DNA of 64,000 bases from Arcanobacterium ihumii (GTDB lineage Bacteria > Actinomycetota > Actinomycetes > Actinomycetales > Actinomycetaceae). The position numbers were made by a program, and so were the translations under genes. The notes under the pieces are model-generated. The model made no database searches, was not told the origin of the DNA, and saw nothing but the letters and a program-made list of their open reading frames with translations. The stretch spans positions 1,054,001 to 1,118,000 of the forward strand of contig NZ_UWOS01000001.1 in the NCBI RefSeq assembly GCF_900604515.1. The letters are read 5' to 3'. Numbering within the stretch: position 1 is the stretch's first letter; each line of letters starts with the position of its first letter. Shown here piece after piece: positions 17,173 through 26,717 of the stretch.

Positions 17173-17591
17173 TGGTTGTCCTTGGTGATGGCGTCGTAAA
17201 GGACGTCGTAGGCTTCAGCCGCTTCGCCAGAAAGCTCACCCTCATAGCCATCAAGAAGCTGGCGGATGTCTGCTTCGTGGCCGTCGTAGGTTGGGCCGGA
17301 GACTTCCGCAACCGAGGCCAGCAACTCGGTACGTGCGTCAAGGAATTCACTGGCCTTGTCAGGGTCAGCGAGGACGAACGTGCCATCGTCCGCAAAGACG
17401 GGGCGGCCGTTCTCGCCGAGGGTCGCGTAGTGAGTGACGAGGTCGTATTCGTCTTCCCCGAACCGTGCAATCGCTTCCTTCACTAGCGTGAGGAGTTTCG
17501 AGCGCGCCCTGGATTGAGTGGCTTTGAGCGGCATATTGGTGAGTAGGTCTGCGATGGGTTGCAAATACTGGTTGGCGAGCATGATCTTCAT
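17169..17591 (-). CDS. Conserved phage protein of tail/lysis junction
   Basis: A 140-residue acidic, helical protein (MKIMLANQYLQPIADLL...) with no recognised enzyme motif. ATG 17591 follows GGAAACA, and the longer frame upstream has no ribosome site. It sits directly after the tail endopeptidase and overlaps the small gene at 17172. Phages of this type often have such a gene here; the role is unknown. Confidence 0.7.
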   Translation of the reverse strand: MKIMLANQYLQPIADLLTNMPLKATQSRARSKLLTLVKEAIARFGEDEYDLVTHYATLGENGRPVFADDGTFVLADPDKASEFLDARTELLASVAEVSGPTYDGHEADIRQLLDGYEGELSGEAAEAYDVLYDAITKDNQ

Positions 17592-17605
17592 CAGTGTTTC
17601 CTTTT

Positions 17606-20287
17606 CTATGCGAGGTTGGTGGACATGGCCGATAAGCCAGTGTTGGAGAAGTACCGCCACGTGATGTTCGACCCGGTTCCGGAGATGGATGTGATCCAGC
17701 CTTGATTGAGCAGGCTGAGGATCGCGTTCATTCGCGACATCAAATCCTTAGTGCGATCAAAGAGACGGGTCATGTTGTAATACGAGCCGTTAGTGACCAC
17801 CATCAGGTCATAGGTGTGGAAGACGATTTTCGACAGCCCGCTTTGTCCCACCCAGCCCGAATAGGTTCCCTTGCCCGTCAGCGTGCAGTCCTGCAAGGTC
17901 ACATATCGTGAGCCGGTCGTGTAGAACTTGTAGCCACCTGTTCGCAGATCGGAGCCGAGGTGGATACCTGCCTGCCCGTAAAACAGGCCTTTCGGGTCAA
18001 GGGTGAGACAGGTGTAGTAGGTGCCGCCGTCTGCCTTCTGGTAGGTCCAGGCCACGTAGTCGCCTTTGTAAGCAAGCTGGTTCACGATGCCTTGCACATT
18101 CGGCTTGTCCTTATGAGCCCGTCGCGCGAACTCACCGATATACCTAGTGCCGTACCAAAACTGCATACCAGCGCTCGTAATCTTGCCCTCCAGGGTGGTC
18201 CCGTCATACCAAGCGATCTGCGTGGGCGTGATGCGGATAGATTGCGTCCAACCTGCCAGGCCTACTTGGATGGCGTTGGTCGCGAGCTTGTCGGCCGTAA
18301 TCGACCGCGCCCCAATCCGAGCCGCCGACAACGTCCCGGTGGTGATCTTCCCAGCATCCAGCGCAGCTATCTTCGCCGACGTGACCGCCGCGTCCTTGAT
18401 CATCGCATTCGTAATAAACCCGTTGGCGATCGTCAACTTGTCGGATGTGATCGATCCGGCGGCAATCCGCCCAGCAGCTAAATACCCGGAGGTGATCTTC
18501 GAGGCCGAGAGCGACCCGATTTTCGCGTCGGTGATCGCGGCGTCTGCGATGTGTGCGGTGCCGATGGCGGCGTCTGCGATGTGTGCTTGGCTGATCGCTT
18601 TCGACCCGATCATCGCAGCCCCAACTGGTGTTTGTTCCCATTGGTGGTTGGTGAGGATGTATTGGCGGGCAATCACGCCGTCTACACGCACTTGCCATAG
18701 CGCGCCCTCCGGTCGGCCAGCCGCGTCTGCCACGCTCGGGTCAACAACGGCAACCGTGAGCCGCCCATCCGAAGTCATCGCAACGTCGTGGGCATCTTGC
18801 GCCAACTGGGTAGCACCAGCGGCAGCGGTCTTGGCCTGGTCGATCTCCACCTGCGCCGAAGCCATCTGAGTGGCGACAGCATCGGCGGCGGTTTGTGCGT
18901 CGTGTGCGGCGGCGAGGGCTTGAGCTCCTTGCTCGCGGGCGGCGTCGAGTTCCGCGCTGATCTGGGCATGGTTCAGGTCAGTAGCGAGTGCCACCCAGCC
19001 CGGTTGCCCGGTGTCGGTGAGCCGGTAGATCCAGATTTCGGTTGTTTCGCCGTTGCTCTTGAACCATGTGTCACCCAGCCTGGCATTGGCGGGCTGGGTG
19101 GTGCCGTAGTGGTTGGTGTTCTTCCCATCCGCACTAGCCAACGCGAACCCTGCCGTATCCGATGCAGCCACCGCCGTATCGGTGGCGGTTTTGACTTGCC
19201 GGGTGACGGACGTGAACTTCCGAGCAGTAGAACCCAGTTCGACCGAGATGTACTGGCCTGTGAGCGGGTTGTATTCGTATGCCACTACCCGTGCCGTAAG
19301 CGCGACACCAAGATCAGCGTGGCGGACGGTCACGGTGTCACCGAGTTCGACGGTTTCCAGGCGTGCGAGATCAGCGTATTCACGGGTTTGTGAAAGGTCA
19401 GTGAAGCGGATCTTGTACGAAGCGGACGGCTCATCCACATGCTTGGCGCTGAATTCTGCTGCTGCCAGATGGCGCAACTGCGCGTGTGCTTGGTCGAGCG
19501 GAAGCCCGCCTTCACGCGGGTTGTCTTTATCCGTGATGGCTTTGACTTGTCCGTAGCGGATGACGCGGATACGAGGCACCACATAATCGCTGAGCTTAGG
19601 CGAATCCACATAGAGTTCAGGAAGTAAGAGGCCGTCGTAGCCGACCGGCAAAATCCGCGTCACCACCGTCGAAAAATCAATGGATGATTCGAAGCCAGTG
19701 AGGTTCTTGCGGTCACGGATGACCACCCCGTGGTTGGCTCCGCGCATGGACGCGTGATGGATATGGAAATTATCGCGGGCCAGTTCGCCGCCCCAACGCG
19801 AAGCGAACGAATTATCCTCACCCGCATCCATGAGCGCGACGGCGATGGGCATGCGCACCATTCGCGCCGATGATCGCGTCACCGTATCCGAACTGGTGGC
19901 AGTAAACCCGTGCTTAGTGTTTGCCGCCCCAAGGATCTGCGTGAGTGCACCTTTCGCGGTTTTGTTGACCACGTAGGTGTCGGCGATGAGGTTCGCCGCC
20001 AGATCATAGAACACGTGAAACGCGGTGACTTCGAGAAAGCCGTCGAGCGTAGTGACAACCTCATTGATGCGGAAACCCTGACGTTGCTCCAGCCTTGGCA
20101 CGGGTGCGGCCACAATGTTTTCCACTACGAGGTACGCGGCTGAAGGGTCGTCTGCCGGGTAGGTGAAGGTCAGGGAGAATTCGCCACCTAGTTCTTCGAC
20201 CACGATCGGGCTGATGATCTCCCGATCCAAGACTCCTAGCCCGGTGGTGGTAAATGTCGTGGCGGTGCGGTCGTGAACCGTAATCAT
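17606..20287 (-). CDS. Prophage tail protein / tail endopeptidase
   Basis: An 893-residue tail-tip protein. Residues 1-370 resemble the prophage tail endopeptidase (Tail/gp18-like) domain after Dit. A coiled-coil, Ala-rich segment (about 420-510) follows. Then come tandem short repeats of the form ITSDKL, ITTGTLSAARIG (about 550-680) that look like beta-helical collar repeats. The C-terminal domain probably binds the host surface. ATG 20287 follows GGAAGG. Confidence 0.85.
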   Translation of the reverse strand: MITVHDRTATTFTTTGLGVLDREIISPIVVEELGGEFSLTFTYPADDPSAAYLVVENIVAAPVPRLEQRQGFRINEVVTTLDGFLEVTAFHVFYDLAANLIADTYVVNKTAKGALTQILGAANTKHGFTATSSDTVTRSSARMVRMPIAVALMDAGEDNSFASRWGGELARDNFHIHHASMRGANHGVVIRDRKNLTGFESSIDFSTVVTRILPVGYDGLLLPELYVDSPKLSDYVVPRIRVIRYGQVKAITDKDNPREGGLPLDQAHAQLRHLAAAEFSAKHVDEPSASYKIRFTDLSQTREYADLARLETVELGDTVTVRHADLGVALTARVVAYEYNPLTGQYISVELGSTARKFTSVTRQVKTATDTAVAASDTAGFALASADGKNTNHYGTTQPANARLGDTWFKSNGETTEIWIYRLTDTGQPGWVALATDLNHAQISAELDAAREQGAQALAAAHDAQTAADAVATQMASAQVEIDQAKTAAAGATQLAQDAHDVAMTSDGRLTVAVVDPSVADAAGRPEGALWQVRVDGVIARQYILTNHQWEQTPVGAAMIGSKAISQAHIADAAIGTAHIADAAITDAKIGSLSASKITSGYLAAGRIAAGSITSDKLTIANGFITNAMIKDAAVTSAKIAALDAGKITTGTLSAARIGARSITADKLATNAIQVGLAGWTQSIRITPTQIAWYDGTTLEGKITSAGMQFWYGTRYIGEFARRAHKDKPNVQGIVNQLAYKGDYVAWTYQKADGGTYYTCLTLDPKGLFYGQAGIHLGSDLRTGGYKFYTTGSRYVTLQDCTLTGKGTYSGWVGQSGLSKIVFHTYDLMVVTNGSYYNMTRLFDRTKDLMSRMNAILSLLNQGWITSISGTGSNITWRYFSNTGLSAMSTNLA

Positions 20288-20363
20288 GAGGGTGCCTTCC
20301 AGACAAGACAATGACCACCCCATACAAAGGGGCGGCCATCAAAGTGAGATGAGTGAGAGCGGT

Positions 20364-21056
20364 TTAGGGGTTGCGCCAATTCGGCACAATGGCCACTTGT
20401 GAGATACCCGCACCGAGCGTGATCCGATTGACCCCAGGTTTGAAGGTTGGGAATGCTTCACTGAGCGCATCCGTCTGCACACGACCAGATACGTGTGCGA
20501 CGAGACGCGCGCTGTCGAGCGTGATAGAGCCTGCTGGCGAATTCACGTGATAGACACGCGCATTGATCGTCAAAGACAACGCCCCGGTACCAGTAACCGT
20601 GATGATCGGATCCGCATCGAGTAGGCCGGGGTTAGTGATCGTCCCCGACTCCGACATCGTTACCGGCTTCAAGCCCTCAGACAAATAGCTGAAGGGCTGG
20701 CAGGTCAGGCGCGCGGTGAAGAACCCCCACCCCGACAACTCACGCCGTAGTTCGCTCACTTCGCAGTGTTTGACCTTGCGGTAAACACCAGGCTCGGCAG
20801 TCAACGCGATCGTCGAAGCGCCCGTCAGCTCGTGAGCGGCTTTTCGATACTGGTGGAGCCCGTCACGGATAGGAACGGCGAGCTCAAGCTCGATCTCGGT
20901 ATCCTCCCAGCCCGTGAAGCGCGTGAGGGTACCTGCTCTTCCTTCGACCTCAATATCATCCACCGCACGGACAGCAGCGGGAATCGCCACCGGCGCGACG
21001 AGTCGCAGCCCAAGCGATACGGAAGTCACTGTGTTGTTCAGAGTGAAGCCAAACAT
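20364..21056 (-). CDS. Distal tail protein (Dit)
   Basis: A 230-residue protein of the phage distal-tail (Siphovirus Tail, SPP1 gp19.1-like) family. The residues FTGWEDTEIELE and the region FFTARLTCQPFSYLSEG are typical of the galectin-hub fold. It lies between the tape measure and the tail endopeptidase, the usual order. It forms the hub that joins tail tube to baseplate. Confidence 0.85.
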   Translation of the reverse strand: MFGFTLNNTVTSVSLGLRLVAPVAIPAAVRAVDDIEVEGRAGTLTRFTGWEDTEIELELAVPIRDGLHQYRKAAHELTGASTIALTAEPGVYRKVKHCEVSELRRELSGWGFFTARLTCQPFSYLSEGLKPVTMSESGTITNPGLLDADPIITVTGTGALSLTINARVYHVNSPAGSITLDSARLVAHVSGRVQTDALSEAFPTFKPGVNRITLGAGISQVAIVPNWRNP

Positions 21057-21058
21057 GA

Positions 21059-23605
21059 TCAGTAGCCTCCTGCCATCACGGTCTGCCGCCGATCAAGGCG
21101 CGCGAGTTGTTTGTCGAGAGCAGGTGCGAGTTTGCCAACCAGCGTCCCATCCGAGAGCGTCACGCTAATGTCCAGCGAGGACAGGATGTGCTTTGCTGTG
21201 GCATCGACGATGCTCGCGACATCCACACGCTCACTATCAGCACCGCCACTAGTATCGCGATTGATAGCTATGGGTTGTGGGGTGAGATCAACGGCCGGTA
21301 CCTGCAGATCCGCCACCGTCTCGATCGGCACATGAAGCCCGTCTTCAAGCTCGGCGAAGGCGTCTATCGTGTCCCTAGCTAAACCAGTAGCGGCGGTGAC
21401 GGCTTTGTTGCCGTCGGTGCGGATGGATCCTGCGAGGCCTTCGACGAGCATCCGTCCTGCCCACGCCATCTTGCGAGATGGTGAGTGGATGCCGAAGAAG
21501 CCGGTGATGGAGTCCCAAATCCCGCTTGCCCAGTTCGAGACCCGATTCCACAACCAGCCCGCCAAGCCTTGGATGCCATTCCACAGGCCGTAGACGAGGT
21601 TCTGGCCCGCCTCCACCATCTGCCACACGCCCTGACCAACAGCAGACAGAATCCCAGAAATAATCGATGGGATTGCGGCGACGATCGTGGAGATGATCTG
21701 CGGAAGGTTTCGCACCAACGCGGTCAAGAGTTGGATGCCTGCTTGGATGAGTTGCGGAATTGCGCCGACCACGCCGCCCACGATCGCGGTAATAATCTGG
21801 GGCAAAGCCGCCACAATCGCTGTGATGATCTGAGGCAGCGCGCCAATCAATGCGGTGAGCAGCTGGATTCCTGCTTCGATGATTTGCGGGATCGCCCCGA
21901 CGAGGAAGGTCACTATACCGGTGATGATTTGTGGGAGGGCTTCGATGATGACGGGGATGGCTGCTATGAGGCCTTCGGTAAGTCCGGTGATGAGCTGCAA
22001 CGCCGCATCAAGAAGCAATGGCAGGCTATCGACCAGCCCCTGCACCAAAGCCATGAGCATCTCCACCGCCGCAGGAACCAGTTCCGGTAGCGCTTCGCCA
22101 ATCCCAGAGACGAGGGTGGCGATGATCTGAATCGCCGCCTCCAACAAAGACGGCAACGCTTCGATGATTGCCTCGACCAGCGCGATAATCAGCGTCACCG
22201 CTGTCTCGGCCACTTGTGGGAGGACTTCGATGATGCCCTCTAACAGGGCGGTGAGGATGGACATGCCGGTCTCGACCACCATCGGTAGCTGCTCGGCAAT
22301 AAATGCGAGAGCTTCCTGTAAGACGGTGCCGAGGGTGTCGATGAGGGCGGGTGTTCCGCCTTCTTCGAACGCTGCCGTGAGTTCGTCGATCCACCCGTTG
22401 ACCATCGGCAACACCGAACCCGCCAACGCCTCCGACAGACCACCAGCCAACAACCCCTTGAGATTTTCAACCCCATCCTGCATCGTCGCCAACTGGCCCG
22501 AAAAGGTTTGGGATTGGGCATCCATGGCCCCGTAGAAACGCCCGCCTTCAGCAGTAGCACTGGCGAATGCGTCAGCGACCATGTCAGCCGAAATAGCACC
22601 CTTGGCCATATCCTCCTTGAGCTCACCAATGCTTTTGCCGGTCTTGCGGGAGATCTCTTCGAGCGGGTTGAAGCCGGCGTTGATCATCTGCAGCAAGTCC
22701 TGACCAGTCAACTTGCCAGTCGAAGACATCTGGGCGAAGGCGAGCGTTAGCGACTCCATCTTCACCGCATCACCTTGGGAGATGTCGCCGATTTCGTTCA
22801 GGTGCTTTTTCGCATCCTCAAGGCTCATTCCGAAGCTCAGGAGGGTTTGCATGTTGCCCGCGAGGTCCTCCATACCAAACGGAGTCTTCGCCGCCTGGGC
22901 CTTCAAATCATTCACAAGCTTCTGAGCTTTGGCTTGATCGCCAAGCATCGTCGTAAACGACGTGGAGTATTGCTCCATACGCGCGTTGTATTCCACGCCT
23001 TCTTTGAGGGCTCCGGCCATGCCGCGACCAATCGAGGCGATCGCATGCCCGATACCCTTGACCCCGGCGATGATGGCTTCGGAGGCAAGATTGGCTTTCA
23101 ACACGTCGCCGAAAATGCGGGTCTTGGAGCTAGTGGTGTCCATCTCGTCACCGAGATCATCCACCGCGTCCTCAAGACGTCCTGCGTCCTTCGCCGCGCC
23201 CTTGGCATCGTCGCCCGCACCGTCTGCCTCGTCCCCGAAATCGGACAGGGCGTCGTTATTCGATTTGAGTTCGCTCTCGAGACGGTTGAGCTCAGCGCCT
23301 GCGTTGTTGAGCTGGATCTGCCAATTCTTCGTCCGCGAATCGTTCTCACCAAAGCTCGTGGCGGAGTTTTCGAGTGCGGCGCGCAGGGTCTCAATCTTGG
23401 CTTTCTGGGCCTCGATTTCTTTGCCCAGCACTTGGTTACGGGCGGTGAGTGCTTCGGCGGACTTGTCGTTCTTATCGAACGAGGACGCCACAAGCTTCAT
23501 CTCACTGCCGAGCACACGCATCTCACGGTTAATATCCGTAATCGCACGCTTAAACTCACGCTCACCCTCAAGCCCAATCTTCAAACCAAAACTGGAGTCA
23601 GCCAT
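21059..23605 (-). CDS. Tail tape measure protein
   Basis: An 848-residue protein with an N-terminal coiled coil (about 20-140), a tape-measure core with TPFGMEDLAGNMQTLLSFGM, and long repeated hydrophobic helices (about 430-660) with the recurrent pattern LPQIITAIV. Its length is in the usual range for siphovirus tape measures. It sets tail length and may aid DNA entry. A rightward accessory gene begins 60 bases beyond its start. Confidence 0.93.
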   Translation of the reverse strand: MADSSFGLKIGLEGEREFKRAITDINREMRVLGSEMKLVASSFDKNDKSAEALTARNQVLGKEIEAQKAKIETLRAALENSATSFGENDSRTKNWQIQLNNAGAELNRLESELKSNNDALSDFGDEADGAGDDAKGAAKDAGRLEDAVDDLGDEMDTTSSKTRIFGDVLKANLASEAIIAGVKGIGHAIASIGRGMAGALKEGVEYNARMEQYSTSFTTMLGDQAKAQKLVNDLKAQAAKTPFGMEDLAGNMQTLLSFGMSLEDAKKHLNEIGDISQGDAVKMESLTLAFAQMSSTGKLTGQDLLQMINAGFNPLEEISRKTGKSIGELKEDMAKGAISADMVADAFASATAEGGRFYGAMDAQSQTFSGQLATMQDGVENLKGLLAGGLSEALAGSVLPMVNGWIDELTAAFEEGGTPALIDTLGTVLQEALAFIAEQLPMVVETGMSILTALLEGIIEVLPQVAETAVTLIIALVEAIIEALPSLLEAAIQIIATLVSGIGEALPELVPAAVEMLMALVQGLVDSLPLLLDAALQLITGLTEGLIAAIPVIIEALPQIITGIVTFLVGAIPQIIEAGIQLLTALIGALPQIITAIVAALPQIITAIVGGVVGAIPQLIQAGIQLLTALVRNLPQIISTIVAAIPSIISGILSAVGQGVWQMVEAGQNLVYGLWNGIQGLAGWLWNRVSNWASGIWDSITGFFGIHSPSRKMAWAGRMLVEGLAGSIRTDGNKAVTAATGLARDTIDAFAELEDGLHVPIETVADLQVPAVDLTPQPIAINRDTSGGADSERVDVASIVDATAKHILSSLDISVTLSDGTLVGKLAPALDKQLARLDRRQTVMAGGY

Positions 23606-23664
23606 CTGCTTTCTCTCCTAATAACTGCTAGTTTCACGGGCGGTCGAGGTTGGTAAAATGAGAT

Positions 23665-24132
23665 ATGGAAAATAAAAATTCAGTAACTACAAATCTCGAA
23701 TTGGCGACTTTGTTCGTGTTCCTTCCTGCGCATCCTGATCTAGCTGTGGAGTATGAGTCAGAGGACGGGCAAGAAGACCGGTGCTGGAAATCCCAGCGAG
23801 AACACATGATTTCGTGGTTCTTCTCTCGGATGTGCCGTGGTGGAATTCCTGGCTACGAAGTCAAGACACCCTGGCTCGATGCAAAGACGACCTACAATAA
23901 ACTCGGCAACCCGGCAGCTCTTATTTGGCTTGCTGCTGCTCTCGAAATTGACTCCCAGATCATTCGTCGAGCAATGAGCGAGAGTCTGTCATCTAAGAAT
24001 CGCGGGGAAAGCCCGCGCACAAGATGCCGCATTATTCGAAAGATCATTCCGTGGGAAACAATCGACGGGCGGGCTCGGGAGCTTATCCACCTGCATAAGA
24101 TCGACATTCATCCTGGGATTTGTCGAGATTAG
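23665..24132 (+). CDS. Rightward accessory protein in tail module, unknown
   Basis: A 155-residue soluble, Arg/Trp-rich protein with no domain I recognise (motifs WKSQREHMISWFF and LGNPAALIWLAAAL). It is transcribed against the late operon, between the tape measure and tail chaperone genes. An extended -10 (TGGTAAAAT) ends five bases before the ATG, so the mRNA is probably leaderless. It ends six bases before the convergent chaperone frame. An accessory (moron) gene expressed in the lysogen is likely; its effect is unknown. Confidence 0.75.
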   Translation: MENKNSVTTNLELATLFVFLPAHPDLAVEYESEDGQEDRCWKSQREHMISWFFSRMCRGGIPGYEVKTPWLDAKTTYNKLGNPAALIWLAAALEIDSQIIRRAMSESLSSKNRGESPRTRCRIIRKIIPWETIDGRARELIHLHKIDIHPGICRD

Positions 24133-24137
24133 CTTTC

Positions 24138-24748
24138 CTAAATCCCTGGCGGGATGACGTCGTCGATGAACCATTGACGCAACGGCTCGGCGCGCCCGGT
24201 TTCGAGTCGCCAGCAGTCCACGAGGTCGAGGAGTTCTCCGAAGACGGTCAGACCCACCTCCACGCGTGATAGGTGAAGGTGGGCCATTCCGATATACGTC
24301 AGCCGCGTGAACACAGCCTGATCGTTGTCGACTATCCGTCCGCCGCTGATGCTTTTGGGGCTGGCTCGGTAAGGATGTCTCGGCGTGTGCCGCGCTGGAG
24401 AGCTTCGGCGATCGCGCCACGATAGTCCGCCAGATCAGCAGGCACGGTAAGGAGTTCGACCTCGTCCTCGCTCAGTTCTGGGCGCTTGTCGTCTGGGTGG
24501 CGGTGGTTGTGGATTTGGACTGATTGGTTGGCCAGCAGCGTGATCAGCCAAATCACCTCACCGAGTGTCTTGCCCAAATCATCAGACGTTTCGAGGGCGT
24601 TGCCCAGGTGTTCGAGTCCGCCATAGCGCTCGGCGATCAGGCGGGTGGCTTTCGTGGTGAGCACGAGCTCGTAGTCCTCCCCGCCAATGGTGACAGTGGC
24701 GGAGCGTCCTGGTTCCACAACAGATTCAGTTTTCTTCTTGCTGGTCAT
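24138..24748 (-). CDS. Tail assembly chaperone, -1 frameshift product (gpGT-like)
   Basis: A 203-residue fusion produced if ribosomes slip back one base at CCCAAAA (24359-24353). The downstream frame reads SISGGRIVDNDQAVF and ends at TAG 24138, with no start codon of its own in a good context. Position between the major tail protein and the tape measure is exactly where lambda-like G/GT chaperones lie. The fusion helps load tail tube protein on the tape measure. Confidence 0.85.
24332..24748 (-). CDS. Tail assembly chaperone (gpG-like), unshifted product
   Basis: A 138-residue acidic, helical protein encoded directly after the major tail protein. The C-terminal codons GCC CCA AAA GCA hold the slippery heptamer, and the normal stop follows seven codons later. 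Most ribosomes would make this form; a minority make the longer fusion ending at 24138. Confidence 0.85.
   Translation of the reverse strand: MTSKKKTESVVEPGRSATVTIGGEDYELVLTTKATRLIAERYGGLEHLGNALETSDDLGKTLGEVIWLITLLANQSVQIHNHRHPDDKRPELSEDEVELLTVPADLADYRGAIAEALQRGTRRDILTEPAPKASAADG
24353..24359 (-). promoter_or_regulatory. Programmed -1 frameshift site CCCAAAA
   Basis: On the minus strand the heptamer C CCA AAA is in the zero frame of the chaperone gene. Slippage to CCC AAA opens the overlapping frame that ends at 24138. The pattern X XXY YYZ matches known slippery sites. Confidence 0.85.
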
Positions 24749-24768
24749 CGCTTGGTACTCCTTGCTCG

Positions 24769-25353
24769 TTAGCTGGTGGCGGGTTCGTAGACTTGCGCAT
24801 ACCAGTTCGTGATCGTCTCAGGCTTGACCCCGGTGCCGCCCTCTAGCACTTCGGCCTTCCACGGATGACGCCCCTTACTATCGGGTTTGTTACGGCGCAA
24901 AATCGTGCCCTCAATGCTCGGGGTGGAGAACGTGATCGAGTCGGCTTTGGTGGCCAGCGTTTCTGTTGGGAGGGCAAACTTGACCCGGTAGAGCCAAAAA
25001 TACTGATACTTCCCCGTGGAGCGTGCTGCGCGGAAACCAATCGCCACCGGGCTGCCGCCGTCTTCTGAGGCGGAGATGAGGACGCCGTTCGCGTCCACGG
25101 TCGCCCCAGTGAGGGCTGCGGCTGCTTCACCACCCAGATCATCGATGCCGAGGGTGAGGGTTCCGGATTTGAATTCCTTGACGATCTCACTCGGCCCGTC
25201 ATCGGCATACAGGATCGCTTCAGCAACCTCAACACTCAGTTCTGCGGAGATCGCTTTCGCGAGGGGTTTGGGTTTGGCGTAGGTCTCCTCACCCGTATCG
25301 GGGTTTTCGGTGATGGTGGCGTAGTAGAGCTTGTCCAAACCAATCGTGGCCAT
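24769..25353 (-). CDS. Major tail (tube) protein
   Basis: A 194-residue protein with the beta-rich pattern of the phi13/TP901-type major tail family (MATIGLDKLYYATITENPD). The conserved region YWLYRVKF and a C-terminal WYAQVYEP are visible. It lies between head-tail joining genes and the tail chaperones. It polymerises to form the tail tube. Confidence 0.85.
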   Translation of the reverse strand: MATIGLDKLYYATITENPDTGEETYAKPKPLAKAISAELSVEVAEAILYADDGPSEIVKEFKSGTLTLGIDDLGGEAAAALTGATVDANGVLISASEDGGSPVAIGFRAARSTGKYQYFWLYRVKFALPTETLATKADSITFSTPSIEGTILRRNKPDSKGRHPWKAEVLEGGTGVKPETITNWYAQVYEPATS

Positions 25354-25425
25354 GAGTGTGTTCCTTTCTTATGGGTGAAACCCTGACCGGTAGGATCAGG
25401 AGCAAGTGGTTTTGTGTAGATACGA

Positions 25426-26376
25426 ATGACGAGGATGTCCATGGCTAGCGATAACACGCCGACGATCGATCAGTTCCGGCCGGTTGTGTTACGGGTTCTC
25501 GCTGACGGCCAGGAACGGGCAGTGCGCGATGTGTGCGAACTGGTGGCCGCCCGCATGGAGCTGCCAGCAGATGTACGCGCGGAGAGGATCGCTTCCGGTC
25601 AGCACCGGTACGTCAACCGAATCAACTGGGCGTGTTCTGGACTTACCCAAGCTGGTCTGTTGGAGCGTCCGAAGCGCGGCCACTACCGCATTACAGACAA
25701 CGGGCGCACCGTCGATGCTCGGTCTTTGGCGGAGTATTCCGAGAAGGACATGCTCGAGTGGCCTGTGTGGCAGGCCTACCAGGAAGAAATCGCCGCCCGC
25801 AAGCGCGAGGTTCCGGATACCTTGGAGTCAACTGCCAAGGAGGAGGCGAACCCGGTCGAGGTGATGGCTGCTGCCGAGCGAACCTTCAACGCGCAGACCG
25901 AGACCGCGCTGCGCAAACGCCTGCAGGAAGCCTCGCCCGAGTTCTTTGAGAAGGCCGTGATCGACGTGTTGTGGGCGATGGGCTACGGCGGCACCCACGG
26001 TGAGAAACAGCATGTCGGGCGCTCCGGTGACGGAGGTATCGACGGTGTGATCCGCCAGGACGCTCTCGGGCTGACGAACATCTACATTCAGGCCAAGCGT
26101 TACGCCGACACGAACAAAGTCGGTGATCCAGAGATTCGCAACTTCATCGGATCCCTGGATTCACGCGGTGCGAACCTGGGCGTGTTCATCACGACATCCA
26201 GCTTCCAGCCCGCTGCCGAGCGCACCGCAGCTGGATATCGCCACGGCAGGATCATCCTCATCGACGGCATCAAACTCACCAGCCTGATGCTCGCTTACGG
26301 GGTTGCCGTCCATAAGGCCCGCGAGTTCACCCTCTACGAGATCGACGACGACTTCTTCGACGACGAAACCGCCTAA
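25426..26376 (+). CDS. Mrr-family restriction endonuclease (type IV-like)
   Basis: A 316-residue protein with an N-terminal Mrr winged-helix domain (about 10-100) and a C-terminal Mrr catalytic domain. The PD-(D/E)xK-type residues lie in GRSGDGGIDGVI and IYIQAKRY near 205-230. Such enzymes cut methylated or otherwise modified foreign DNA. It is rightward inside the leftward late operon, between the major tail gene and a tail-completion gene, and its stop overlaps the latter's stop. It has weak -10-like sequence just before the ATG, so a leaderless mRNA is possible. It probably protects the lysogen. Confidence 0.9.
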   Translation: MTRMSMASDNTPTIDQFRPVVLRVLADGQERAVRDVCELVAARMELPADVRAERIASGQHRYVNRINWACSGLTQAGLLERPKRGHYRITDNGRTVDARSLAEYSEKDMLEWPVWQAYQEEIAARKREVPDTLESTAKEEANPVEVMAAAERTFNAQTETALRKRLQEASPEFFEKAVIDVLWAMGYGGTHGEKQHVGRSGDGGIDGVIRQDALGLTNIYIQAKRYADTNKVGDPEIRNFIGSLDSRGANLGVFITTSSFQPAAERTAAGYRHGRIILIDGIKLTSLMLAYGVAVHKAREFTLYEIDDDFFDDETA

Positions 26377-26717
26377 CCCCACGAGTTCGCTGCCGCCACA
26401 TCGAGCGCGTAATGGTGAAATCCGGTATCAGCTTCAAAGCCGACATAGGTACGACCAGTAATCGTTAATCCGGCGTCGAGCAGTGCGCGAGTAATGCGGT
26501 TACGCAGGTCGAGATAGTTTCCTTTGGTGAAGAGTGCGAGGCGGACTTCCTCAACCTCGATACTGGGTTGATTGTCTGCGAACACGTCGAACATGTCTGT
26601 CAGCGGGGTTGCCACGAGATACGTCTGCGGCGCTGGCGTGGCCGTATACAGGCCGACTTCGAACGGCAGCCCGAGCTTGTCAGCGATGTTCGTTAGTTGT
26701 TCCAATAATGCGGTCAT
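26373..26717 (-). CDS. Tail terminator / minor capsid-tail completion protein
   Basis: A 114-residue protein in the tail-completion position, between HK97 gp10-like and major tail genes. The sequence (TALLEQLTNIADKLGLPFEVGLY) and size fit tail terminator or minor capsid proteins that cap the tail. It overlaps its upstream neighbour by four bases. Assignment rests mainly on position and length. Confidence 0.7.
   Translation of the reverse strand: MTALLEQLTNIADKLGLPFEVGLYTATPAPQTYLVATPLTDMFDVFADNQPSIEVEEVRLALFTKGNYLDLRNRITRALLDAGLTITGRTYVGFEADTGFHHYALDVAAANSWG

Noticed and set aside
21379-22400. Tandem repeats in the tape measure gene
   Set aside because: They come from the coding of repeated hydrophobic helices, a normal tape-measure feature.
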